Shown here: piece after piece, positions 23,801-31,529 of the stretch | Layout: each line of letters starts with the position of its first letter | Numbering within the stretch: position 1 is the stretch's first letter | NCBI RefSeq assembly: GCF_020037015.1 | Contig: NZ_JAIQDE010000033.1 | Location: forward strand, 23,659-87,658 | Source of the DNA: Corallococcus sp. AS-1-6 | GTDB lineage: Bacteria > Myxococcota > Myxococcia > Myxococcales > Myxococcaceae | Reading direction: 5' to 3' | Length of the DNA stretch: 64,000 nucleotides | The notes under the pieces: generated by a model | What the model saw: only the letters and a program-made list of their open reading frames with translations | What the model was told of the DNA's origin: nothing | Databases searched by the model: none | Translations under genes and position numbers: made by a program

Positions 23801-26695
23801 ATGCACTCCTGGTCTATTCGGACAGCAAGTCTCACTGGTTCGCGCACCCGCGGAGGGGCAGCGCTTGTTAATGGGACAAAATACCAAGAAGACTATGCTG
23901 TCTTGCAGCTCGCAAATTTACTGGTGGGTCGGAATGGTCTTAAGAAAGTCCGCTATGAAGGGGTTGAGGATGTTGATCTGCTCTATGAGGGCGGACTTGA
24001 GCAGTATATTCAGCTGAAAAACGAACCTCGGACACGGTATACGATTGCTGCTTTGCGGCCTGTACTCCAGGCGTTTGCAGTTGATCTGCTTGAGGCAGGA
24101 GAGAAATCGAATGTTCAGGTTGTGCTGGTGGCTCGAAGTCACGATCGCAATGAAGCAGTAGATCGTTTGATAGCGAGAGCGGGGACAAACAGCGATCGTG
24201 AGGAAATTGCACGCCATCTCGTGCTCAGCACTGGCACGGTGAAGGCCCCGGACAAGCTTTTGGGGCTTAAGCCGGAAAAACTTGCCGTTCTTGTTGAGCA
24301 ATTGGTTTCAAAAATCGAAATGCAGTTCGGGCGTGGAGACGAGTCAGATGGAGAGACGCTGTTTGAACTTCAGGCTCGAAGTCGAATGGAGGAGCGGGGA
24401 ATTTTCGATGTGAAAATTCAACGTCAAGCCGTTGCGGCGCTTCGTGGAGCATTGCAGCCTCGTGCTGAGTTTTCTGCCGAAGATGTTGAACGGCTAGTCT
24501 CGCGCTTTGTTCAAACGACAGCTCTAGAGCGGTTCGCTGGAACTGTTGAGCTTCTGACGGACGAGCAAGGTAATTCGCCTGTCAACGCTCATCGAGTGCA
24601 GCAGTACTATGAAGGGCATCCGGCGTCTTGGGAAATTGTGGCTGCGTCTGCGGACGTTGAACGGACTCAACTTGCATCGATTCTTGAACGCATCCTTGAG
24701 CCGTGTGATTCCGCACGGATAGTTTGCTTGGTGGGTGATCCTGGATCAGGAAAATCCACGATGCTGCTGCGAAGTGCGTGGGAGGCGCATCGCCGCATGC
24801 AGGTGCCTGTTCTGCGTGCGCGAATAAGCGGAAGTGAACTGATTTGGACGCAACTTCGTGCCTTCTACAAAGAAGTGCGTCGTTCGTTTGTCTTGGTGGT
24901 TGATGATGCGTTTCGAGATGCGCGAGTGTTTGATGGGTTGGATAGCGTTGGGCTAGATGTGCCTGTGACGATAGTCACTGCTGCGTGGCCTGGAGAGCTT
25001 CGTCGTGCTCAGATTCGTCAGCCAATAGATGAGATTAGGCTGAAGGGGGTCGATGTAGACGAGCGGGTGCGCGCTTTGCGGCTGTTTAATAAGCAGATGT
25101 CTGATCTAACGGACGAGCAGCGGAGGCACTTCGAGGCTTCGAGTTCTTTTCTGGTGTTGATGACTGTCTTGTCAACCGGGAAAGGGCTCCGCGAGCATTA
25201 TGATGGCATCTTGAGGTGGCTGCGCGAAAAAGACTCGGCTGTCTATGCTGTGTATGAATATGTTTGTTTTGTTTTTCAATTTGGCGTCTCGTGTCCGGCG
25301 ATTGTCTTGGAGCGGCTTGACAAGGCGGGTAGATTTTATCGCATCGTAAACAGGGAGGCGGCGTCTTCGGTTCTCTTTGAGGAGGATGGGTCGAATCAGA
25401 TACGTGCGGCGCATATTCTTGTTGCGCGCGAAGTAAGTGCCATTTATGGCCGTTCACCACTGAACTTGCTGGATGAGATAGCTTCCACTATAGATCCTCA
25501 GGATGAGCGGCATCGGCGGTTCTGGGCGCATTTAATGCGTGCGTTTGCTCAGCAGTCGCAGGAAGTAGTGACGTTTTCTGTGGCCACCGTATCAAAGGTT
25601 TCGGCAAGCATCTGTGCTGCTCCTATTCCTGAGTTGCCAATTTGGCATGCATTCTATCGGGCGCAGGGATTGGATGACGAGGCGCAGCGTGTCGCGGAAT
25701 TGGCTGTAAATCGACAGCCCAAGATCGCCAGTGAGTGGGCAAATGTGTTGGGGATGCTGCGGGGAGATGATGTCAAGGGGAAGCTCCTTCCTGTGATGCG
25801 TCAGTGGGTCGAAGATCATCCAGAGGAGCGCGCGACGTTTCGTCTTTATCTTCGACTTGTTGCTGAGCACTCTGTTGGTGTGTTGCTTGAGCCGCTTGAG
25901 ACTTTTGTGCGCACTCTGACGCTCGATGCAGAGGGGGACCTGGTTTTGGTGTTGCGTCTGTTGAATCGCTATTTGTCTTGGGGGCGCAAGAAACGGCGAT
26001 TTTTAGATGCTGGCGGTGAGCGGTTGATGGCCGTTGAAAAAATCATGGTTGCCATGTTGGGTCGAATGGATGGGAGTCTTGTGTCCAGCGATGTCGCGCG
26101 CTCTCTTTTGGGTGTTGTCCCGATGCTGACGAGCTTGGATTTGCGGCAGCGGGCGCTCGTATTAATTCTGGGATGCCGGTCTTGTGGTGAGTCTGTGGTT
26201 CATCAGGCTGTGCGGACATTGACCGTGTTTCTTGGGGTTGATGTGTTGCGTCGGATTTATGTTGAGCGTTTTGAGGGGGCGGAGCTTGAATTTAAGGTTT
26301 CGTTTGCGAGGGCACTTCGGGCAACGAGGCATCTTGGTTTGGCTGTTGAGATTTATGAGGCTCTTCTGGAGGAGAATCCAAATTCAGTCCTGGTGTTCTT
26401 TTGTTATGGTGAGTTGTTGATCAAGTTGCGAAACTATGGGCGGGCCTTGGAGTTGCTTGGTGTTGTGTTTGAGGGGCAGCCAGATAGGAGGAATCTTCGC
26501 CTTCGTCTTGCGCAGGCCAATGAGGGGTTGGGGTTGTTGGCGCGCCGAGCGAAGAAGGAAGCGGAAGCGAAAGTCTACTATGCCAGGGCGAGGGCGTATC
26601 TGGACGCGGCGTACTCACGCGCTCAACAAGGCTCAAGGCATCAGATGCGTGCTCAAGATCGTATGAAGTCGATGCGACGAAAGAGTTCCTTGTAA
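23801..26695 (+). CDS. Nuclease-like/STAND P-loop NTPase with TPR tail (Avs-like candidate)
   Basis: A 964-aa protein. Residues 1-80 resemble the DUF4297/Cap4 dsDNA-nuclease entry: TKYQEDYAVLQLANLL, then E53-G-V-E-D57-V-D59 and I-Q71-L-K73, an E/D...QxK active-site pattern. The central NTPase has Walker A GDPGSGKST at 312-320 and Walker B VLVVDD near 364-369. The last 150 residues are TPR-like helices (LAVEIYEALLEENPN, then YGRALELLGVVF). Nuclease-STAND-repeat order is that of Avs-type antiphage proteins, in which the repeats sense a phage protein and trigger DNA degradation. G+C is low: 28 of 60 bases at 25261-25320, versus 50 of 60 at 19981-20040. ATG 23801 is preferred over TTG 23789. Confidence 0.75.
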   Translation: MHSWSIRTASLTGSRTRGGAALVNGTKYQEDYAVLQLANLLVGRNGLKKVRYEGVEDVDLLYEGGLEQYIQLKNEPRTRYTIAALRPVLQAFAVDLLEAGEKSNVQVVLVARSHDRNEAVDRLIARAGTNSDREEIARHLVLSTGTVKAPDKLLGLKPEKLAVLVEQLVSKIEMQFGRGDESDGETLFELQARSRMEERGIFDVKIQRQAVAALRGALQPRAEFSAEDVERLVSRFVQTTALERFAGTVELLTDEQGNSPVNAHRVQQYYEGHPASWEIVAASADVERTQLASILERILEPCDSARIVCLVGDPGSGKSTMLLRSAWEAHRRMQVPVLRARISGSELIWTQLRAFYKEVRRSFVLVVDDAFRDARVFDGLDSVGLDVPVTIVTAAWPGELRRAQIRQPIDEIRLKGVDVDERVRALRLFNKQMSDLTDEQRRHFEASSSFLVLMTVLSTGKGLREHYDGILRWLREKDSAVYAVYEYVCFVFQFGVSCPAIVLERLDKAGRFYRIVNREAASSVLFEEDGSNQIRAAHILVAREVSAIYGRSPLNLLDEIASTIDPQDERHRRFWAHLMRAFAQQSQEVVTFSVATVSKVSASICAAPIPELPIWHAFYRAQGLDDEAQRVAELAVNRQPKIASEWANVLGMLRGDDVKGKLLPVMRQWVEDHPEERATFRLYLRLVAEHSVGVLLEPLETFVRTLTLDAEGDLVLVLRLLNRYLSWGRKKRRFLDAGGERLMAVEKIMVAMLGRMDGSLVSSDVARSLLGVVPMLTSLDLRQRALVLILGCRSCGESVVHQAVRTLTVFLGVDVLRRIYVERFEGAELEFKVSFARALRATRHLGLAVEIYEALLEENPNSVLVFFCYGELLIKLRNYGRALELLGVVFEGQPDRRNLRLRLAQANEGLGLLARRAKKEAEAKVYYARARAYLDAAYSRAQQGSRHQMRAQDRMKSMRRKSSL

Positions 26696-26787
26696 GTGCT
26701 TGTGGGTTGATGGGAGTGTCTCGGATGGTGCTGACATTGTTTGTGGATTCTCAGTTACTCTTCTGAAAGTTCTAGCAGGCTGTTGAA

Positions 26788-26820
26788 GAAGCCCGGTTTG
26801 AAGGCATGAGACCGGGCTTC
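26788..26820. terminator. 10-bp inverted repeat after the STAND gene (possible terminator or IS end)
   Basis: GAAGCCCGGT (26788-26797) and ACCGGGCTTC (26811-26820) are perfect inverted repeats with a 13-nt loop, about 90 nt after the STAND gene stop. No T-run follows on the plus strand. The preceding TAGCAGGCTGTTGAAGAA resembles ends of IS5-group elements, so this may belong to the adjacent IS remnant rather than terminate transcription. Confidence 0.4.
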
Positions 26821-26875
26821 TCGTGCCCTCCGTTCTCAACCTTGTCATCCGGTGGAGGCAGAGGGCGAAGGGCGC

Positions 26876-27133
26876 CTATGCGGCAGTCAGCCGCGCCATC
26901 CGCACCAGGTTGTACGCGGCGCCCACCAGGTAGGCCGACAGCTCCGTCCGCTCCCTTCCCTTGAAGCGCGTCTTGCGGAAGCCGCCCACCGTCTTCATCC
27001 AGCCCCAGACTTCTTCGATTCGCTTCCGTATCCGCTGGCTGAGGGCGTATCCGGCGGGCCTCGTCGTTCGCCTGTCGATGGCCGAGCGGCGTCGAGTGTC
27101 CGTCGTCTGGGCAATGTGAGGCGTCACTCCCAT
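26876..27133 (-). pseudogene. C-terminal remnant of an IS5-group transposase
   Basis: The 85 codons read GVTPHIAQ, then SAIDRRTTRPAGYALS, then RIRKRIEEVWGWMKTVGGF and end AAYNLVRMARL. This is the conserved C-terminal third (DDE glutamate region, R-x-x-IEE-x-x-GW-x-K) of IS5-group transposases. The N-terminal two thirds with the two catalytic aspartates are missing, although the reading frame stays open a little further upstream (to about 27180) with plausible transposase-like residues. Non-functional. Confidence 0.8.
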
Positions 27134-27150
27134 GCGCCTGCAGTCAGTAG

Positions 27151-27441
27151 CCGTCCGGCCAATGACGTGCCGGGAGGCTTGATGACAGACGCGGACCGTG
27201 CTCGGCGAGCGCCGCGAGGAGTCAGTTGTTCAGGGACTGGGCTGGAGGGGTGACTCGGGCGGGTCGGCGGCATGTCGCCGCTTCCACTCGTGGGGTAGCA
27301 GCTCACCGATGCGCGAGTGAGGGTGCGTCTGGACGCGCAGCAGGACATCCGCGAGGTAGTCCTCGGGATTGACCTGGTTGGCCTCACAAGTGGCGACGAG
27401 GGCGTAGAGGCCGGCGTATCCGTCCGGCCAACGACGTGCCG
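27151..27441. repeat. 22-bp direct repeat shared by two IS remnants
   Basis: The sequence at 27151-27172 recurs at 27420-27441 with one mismatch in 22 (CCGTCCGGCC, then AATGACGTGCCG versus AACGACGTGCCG). It sits at the upstream edge of the IS5-like fragment and the inner edge of the IS66 TnpC fragment, and may mark a recombination junction. Confidence 0.5.
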
Positions 27442-27445
27442 TGAG
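27230..27445 (-). pseudogene. C-terminal remnant of IS66 transposase (TnpC)
   Basis: On the minus strand the frame ending at 27230 encodes GLYALVATCEANQVNPEDYL, then ADVLLRVQTHPHSR, then IGELLPHEWKRRH. This matches the C-terminal segment of IS66-family TnpC. Everything upstream of about 27445, including the catalytic core, is missing. It is transcribed opposite to the adjacent IS66 tnpA-tnpB remnant, so the two cannot be one undisturbed element. Non-functional. Confidence 0.8.
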
Positions 27446-27485
27446 GGATTGCCGACGTAGCGGCGTGCGACGGACGCTGGCGCGC

Positions 27486-27820
27486 ATGGCGAAGCAGGTG
27501 GAGAAGCTGGAGTGGGCGCGCGTCGCGGAGGCCTTCGAGGCCAGCGGGCAGGCGCAGCGGGAGTTCGCGGCGGCGCACGGCATGCGACTGAGCACGTTGC
27601 AGTCGTGGGTGTACCGGCATCGGCGGAGCGCGCCGTCGCGAGCCGAAGCCGTGCGGCTGTTGCCGGTGCAAGTGGCGAGCGCCTCCGAGGCGCCGGAGTC
27701 CGTGCTGGAGGTGGTGGCCGCGAGCGGAGCGCGGGTGCGCTTCGCGGAGCGCGGGTGCGCTTCGCCGTGGGCACCGACGTGGCGTACGTGGCCCGGCTCG
27801 TCGCGGCGCTGGGGCGGTAA
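27486..27820 (+). pseudogene. tnpA: IS66 accessory gene tnpA, frameshifted by a 20-bp duplication
   Basis: From ATG 27486 the frame encodes the helix-turn-helix IS66 TnpA (EWARVAEAFEASGQAQREFA, then GMRLSTLQSWVYRHRR). The last part, RFAVGTDVAYVARLVAALGR ending at TAA 27820, is in another frame. The shift is caused by an exact 20-bp tandem duplication at 27726-27765; removing one copy restores one continuous frame. A pseudogene by recent-looking slippage. Confidence 0.85.
27726..27765 (+). repeat. Exact 20-bp tandem duplication inside IS66 tnpA
   Basis: Copies 27726-27745 and 27746-27765 are identical over 20 bases beginning GGAGCGCGGG. Because 20 is not a multiple of three it shifts the tnpA frame. 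The perfect identity suggests a recent event. Confidence 0.95.
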
Positions 27821-27823
27821 GCC

Positions 27824-28186
27824 GTGTTCGCCCTGCCTGCGTCGGTGCGCGTGGTGCTGGCGGTGGAGCCAGTGGACATGCGCAAGTCGATAGATGGCCT
27901 CATGGCGCTGGTGCGCGGCGCGTGGGGCGAGGACGTCTACTCGGGGCACCTCTTCGCCTTCGTCTCCAAGCGGGGCGACCGCATCAAGGTGCTGACGTGG
28001 AGCCGGGGCGGCTTCGTGCTCCTCTACAAGCGGCTGGAGTCGGGCCGATTCCGGCTGCCGCCGGTGGACGCGGGCGCGCAGGCGGTGACGCTGGACGCCA
28101 CGCAGTGGGCGATGCTCCTGGATGGCATCGAAATTCGCGTGGCCTGCCGGAGCTTCACTCGTCCGTCGGCTCCAACTCGGAGATGA
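27824..28186 (+). pseudogene. tnpB: IS66 accessory gene tnpB, truncated at its 3' end
   Basis: GTG 27824 begins SVRVVLAVEPVDMRKSIDGL, then DRIKVLTWSRGGFVLLYKRL, then LDATQWAMLLDGIEI, the typical IS66 TnpB (Orf2) over about 104 residues. After roughly 28135 the frame runs into sequence antisense to the end of the neighbouring hydrolase gene and stops at 28186 with an unrelated tail. The family's last residues and all of tnpC on this strand are lost, so the right half of the element has been deleted. Confidence 0.85.
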
Positions 28187-29540
28187 GTCCGGCCGGAGCA
28201 AACGTGACCTTCCAACGCAGAGTCTGATTTTTGCCGTACACAGCGCGATAGGTCCGCGACAGATGGTCCGAGGAGTCCTGGAGGAGGACCAGACGGCTCA
28301 GCCGAGGCCATCCGCCGCGTTCGATGGGCAGCCACTCGTTGAAGTCCGCGAGCGCTTCTTTCGCGGCCCCGGTGAAGTGACGGGCTTCCGCCTTGCCTTC
28401 GAACAAGGCGGGCAGGAGTTCCTTCAGGACCTGCGTCCGCTCGGGAGCGGCATCGGTGATGCCGGAGTCGGTCAAGAAGGGTGGGGGCGGCAGATAGAAG
28501 TTCGCGACGCCATGCGCCAGGGTGGGGGACAGCTTCCGCTGGTTGGTGAGCACCACCACCGCGAGCTTGTCGTCCGGGTAGATGACCGTGTCGGAGAGCG
28601 CGGGGCCGCCGCTGTGTCCGACCTCACGGCGTCCCCGGTACTGGCCCACGGTCCAGCCCACCGCGAAGCTGCTGGGCTTACCGTCGTTGAGCTTGGGCTG
28701 GGTCCACATGGCGGACCGCAGCTCCGAGTTCAGGATCTTGTCGCTCATCATCGCGGCCGTGAAACGGGACATGTCCATCACGGAGGAGAAAAGGCCACCG
28801 GCCGACAGCGTGTAATAGGGATACATGAACCAGTATTGCTGCTGGTGGTCCGTCTTCCATTGATAGGTCGCAGAGCGTTCCATGACGACGTCGCTGGTCA
28901 TGACGACGTGCTGCTCGGTGAGGGTGGCGTGGTCGAAGCCGCTGTTCGTCATGCCCAAGGGATTGAAGATGCGGTCCCGCAGGAGCTGTTCGTAGGGCGC
29001 GCCGCCGACCTTCTCCAGGACATGGGTGAGGAGGACGAAGTCGTCCGATCCGTAGGCATTCTTCTCGCCCGGGGCTGACGCAAGCGGAGCCCCCTTCGCC
29101 GCAACGATCCCGGCCGTGACGCTGGCGTTGTCCGCGTCCACCGGGCCCGGCTTCAAGCCAGACGTGTGACTGGCGAGGTGGAGCAGGGTGATGTCCTTCC
29201 AGGCGGGAGGACACTCGGCGATGTACTGACAGACGCGGTCCTCCAGCCGGAGCTTTCCCTGGCCCACGAAGTCCATCAGCAGGACCGCCGTGAACATCTT
29301 GGTCCCGGAGGCGATCTGGAACGCCGTGCGGGTGCTCGCGGGGGCCTTCCACTCCAGGTTCGCCGTGCCATAGGCCGTGAGCTTGATGACCTTGCCGTCA
29401 CGGACGACTGCGACTGCGGCACCAGGAATGTGATTGCGATCCATCTCCGCGCGCAGGAATGCATCCACCTTGTCCGGCGCGGCCCAGGCCCACTGCGACC
29501 AGCCAAGGAGAAATAACAGGCTCCAGCGTCGAAGAGACAT
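28155..29540 (-). CDS. Serine hydrolase, beta-lactamase/class C fold, secreted
   Basis: A 461-aa protein with an N-terminal signal peptide (hydrophobic LLFLLGWSQWAWAA) followed by the class C/DD-peptidase fold. The nucleophile SxxK is SGTK near residue 80. The second motif reads AYGSDDF, where YxN would be expected, so Asn is Ser. The third is GHSGG. About 100 extra C-terminal residues form a substrate-like tail. It probably acts in the periplasm on peptidoglycan-like peptides, esters or D-amino-acid substrates. ATG 29540 has an AAGGAG site; the preceding paralogous gene ends 2 nt upstream. The IS66 remnant touches its 3' end. Confidence 0.85.
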   Translation of the reverse strand: MSLRRWSLLFLLGWSQWAWAAPDKVDAFLRAEMDRNHIPGAAVAVVRDGKVIKLTAYGTANLEWKAPASTRTAFQIASGTKMFTAVLLMDFVGQGKLRLEDRVCQYIAECPPAWKDITLLHLASHTSGLKPGPVDADNASVTAGIVAAKGAPLASAPGEKNAYGSDDFVLLTHVLEKVGGAPYEQLLRDRIFNPLGMTNSGFDHATLTEQHVVMTSDVVMERSATYQWKTDHQQQYWFMYPYYTLSAGGLFSSVMDMSRFTAAMMSDKILNSELRSAMWTQPKLNDGKPSSFAVGWTVGQYRGRREVGHSGGPALSDTVIYPDDKLAVVVLTNQRKLSPTLAHGVANFYLPPPPFLTDSGITDAAPERTQVLKELLPALFEGKAEARHFTGAAKEALADFNEWLPIERGGWPRLSRLVLLQDSSDHLSRTYRAVYGKNQTLRWKVTFAPAGLISELEPTDE

Positions 29541-29542
29541 GA

Positions 29543-30634
29543 TCAATTCTCCTTCTGCTCGCTCTGGAGACCCAGGAGCGACTCAGTGAAGGCGAAGAGC
29601 TTCGCGTCATCTGGCCGCAGGCTGCTCAGCAGGATGACGGTGCGGCCACTTTCGAGGTCACGCCAGGCGACGGTGCGATAGGCGCCGCAAGTCCCGTCGT
29701 TCGTCGCGACTGTCCGGGGAGCCTGGCCCTTGGCCTCGAAGGTCCGGACGCGACCGCCCAGGGCATAGTTGGATTCAGGGCGCTCGATGGTCAGCAGTGC
29801 CTTCCTGGAGGCGGGTGACAGGAGCTTTCCCGACAGCACGCCGTGGTTCAGGCGCAGCATGTCGTCCGCGGTGCTGTAGAAGCCGCCAGCGACCACGAGG
29901 TAGTTCGGGAGCGTGTACACGCGACGCTCCAACTTGGGCTCCAGCGAGCGGTAGCCCAGGGCCAGGTGCGGAACGTTCCCGGCTTCACCCGCCGCGATAC
30001 CGCTGTTTGCCATGCGCAAGGGCTTGAACACGAGCCGCTGGGCGAGCTGCGCATAGGGCTGACCGGAGACTCGTTCCAGGATGGCCTGTACGAGGATCCA
30101 GTTGGTGATGTTGTAGTCAAAGCGGCTCCCCGGCGTGAACACCAGGTCGCCGCTCGCGTACTTGGTGACGGCTTCCGCCTGGGGCCGTGTCTCACGCTCG
30201 ATGCTGGGGTCTTTCTTGGCCGCGTCCATCAGTCCATTGGGCAGGCCGCTGCCATGGCTGATCAGGTGGCGCAGGGTGATCTGTTTGCCCGTGTCTGCGC
30301 GGTACTCCGGAAGATAGGTGAGGATGGGCTCGTCGAGCGCCAGCTTCCCCTCATCCACTAGCCGCAGGACCACGATGGACGTGAGCCACTTGCTCACCGA
30401 CCCCACGAAGAAGCGGCTGTTCCGTTGGACCGACTTCTTCGCCTCCGTGTCCATGACCCCGAACGCTTCGACGTACTCCGCACGCCCGCCTTTCCCGGTC
30501 AGGACGACGCCATTGAAGTGCGAGTCCGCTACGAATCGATGGATCTGCTCCTGGAGCGGGTCTTCCGCACGCGCAGGAAGTGCGAAGCCGAGGCTGACCG
30601 TCAGTCCCAGGCAGGTCAGCTTGAAGTGGTTCAT
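29543..30634 (-). CDS. Second serine hydrolase of the beta-lactamase fold, degenerate motifs
   Basis: A 363-aa protein with a signal peptide (LGLTVSLGFALPARA) and a beta-lactamase/PBP4-like fold. The SxxK motif is SVSK (GSVSKWLTS). The second motif position reads DYNITN instead of YSN, and the KTG/HSG position reads NDGTCGAY, so two of three catalytic motifs depart from consensus. It may still be an esterase-like hydrolase or a binding protein. ATG 30634 is chosen because it starts the signal peptide; upstream in-frame sequence to 30742 looks untranslated. It forms an operon with the next hydrolase (2-nt spacing), and the two are probably diverged duplicates. Confidence 0.8.
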   Translation of the reverse strand: MNHFKLTCLGLTVSLGFALPARAEDPLQEQIHRFVADSHFNGVVLTGKGGRAEYVEAFGVMDTEAKKSVQRNSRFFVGSVSKWLTSIVVLRLVDEGKLALDEPILTYLPEYRADTGKQITLRHLISHGSGLPNGLMDAAKKDPSIERETRPQAEAVTKYASGDLVFTPGSRFDYNITNWILVQAILERVSGQPYAQLAQRLVFKPLRMANSGIAAGEAGNVPHLALGYRSLEPKLERRVYTLPNYLVVAGGFYSTADDMLRLNHGVLSGKLLSPASRKALLTIERPESNYALGGRVRTFEAKGQAPRTVATNDGTCGAYRTVAWRDLESGRTVILLSSLRPDDAKLFAFTESLLGLQSEQKEN

Positions 30635-30779
30635 GGACAAGAGGCGCCTCGATGGATGGGGGGCAGTCGAATCCCGCGTACGTCGGGAGTCGATGCCGAT
30701 TTCATGAAATCGCCTTTCCCTCTGAGGAAACAAGCGATCCAAGGACTTGCTTTGAGCCCCACGGCCTACAGTTGCGTCC

Positions 30780-31529
30780 TCAGCGCCCGCCGATCTTCGG
30801 GAAGCGCTCGTAGGCTTTCAGGAGCGCTTCCAGATGCGCGGGCTTATCGAGATCGAGTGGCGCGTCTGTGAGGCTTACTATCCATCCATCCGTCGCTGTG
30901 CGTCGTGTCCGCGAGAGCAGGTCCGCGTCGCGCGAAGGATCGGGAAATCCGATCGCTCTCGCAGACTCCGCCGACCAATAGTTCAGCCATCCCAGGCGGT
31001 GTGGAATTTCAGGCGAGGAGATGTCCCAGGCGCATTTGAGGGCTGGGAGTCCTTTCGGTGGGGAAGGGGGACCGGCCATTGTCGGGGCCGTCTGCTCCGC
31101 GATTTCGACCGCTGCCTTGAATGGCGTGGCATGACCCCAGATTGCTCGCGCTCCGACCGCGATGGCTTCCAGCGCATTCGCTGCGTCAATGGGGCTGAAA
31201 GCCTCCATCCGGAAATCAGCGTGGACCTCGAAGTGCGGTGGACCCTCCGAAGAAAGTCCGTTCGGGTTCTCCCAGCCTGAAATGGTGACGAGGTTGTTGT
31301 CATCGTCATTGCACAGGAAGGGGAGTTTGCCGCTCAGACCGTTTGCAACAACCCACCCGTCGCGGTTGGACAACGGGATGAGGTCCTCTGTCGCTGAAGA
31401 GGTCCACTTCAGGTGCAGACCGGGAAGTGCTTGCTCCAGCCTATGGATGATGGTGAGTGCGCGGCCGTCGTTGCCCTGGGAACCAGGTGCATATGCAATC
31501 ACTGCCAGTTCGATAGGGTTGGAGGGCAT
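30780..31529 (-). CDS. DUF5953-like protein, candidate immunity protein
   Basis: A 249-aa soluble acidic protein without signal peptide. Its WIVSLTDAPLDL segment near the C-terminus and general layout resemble the DUF5953/Imm52-like proteins I associate with Myxococcaceae. Its ATG 31529 directly abuts the stop of the lipoprotein gene (no spacer), a coupling typical of toxin-immunity pairs. The inferred role is to bind and neutralise the nuclease-like domain of the preceding lipoprotein in the cytoplasm. The family name is from memory, and direct toxin binding is an inference from gene order only. Confidence 0.55.
   Translation of the reverse strand: MPSNPIELAVIAYAPGSQGNDGRALTIIHRLEQALPGLHLKWTSSATEDLIPLSNRDGWVVANGLSGKLPFLCNDDDNNLVTISGWENPNGLSSEGPPHFEVHADFRMEAFSPIDAANALEAIAVGARAIWGHATPFKAAVEIAEQTAPTMAGPPSPPKGLPALKCAWDISSPEIPHRLGWLNYWSAESARAIGFPDPSRDADLLSRTRRTATDGWIVSLTDAPLDLDKPAHLEALLKAYERFPKIGGR

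Larger units (their letters stand above)
26775..28135. mobile_element. Insertion-sequence graveyard: IS5-like and IS66 fragments
   Basis: Three or more transposase remnants of two unrelated families lie in opposite orientations without an intact element: an IS5-like C-terminus (minus), an IS66 TnpC C-terminus (minus), and an IS66 tnpA-tnpB start (plus) truncated at its right side. The order implies nested insertion, inversion and deletion. The cluster borders the low-G+C STAND gene, consistent with a plastic insertion site. Confidence 0.75.

Noticed and set aside
26788..26820. Confident rho-independent terminator after the STAND gene
   Set aside because: The stem is perfect but no U-tract follows and the adjoining sequence looks like an IS end, so it is listed with low confidence only.
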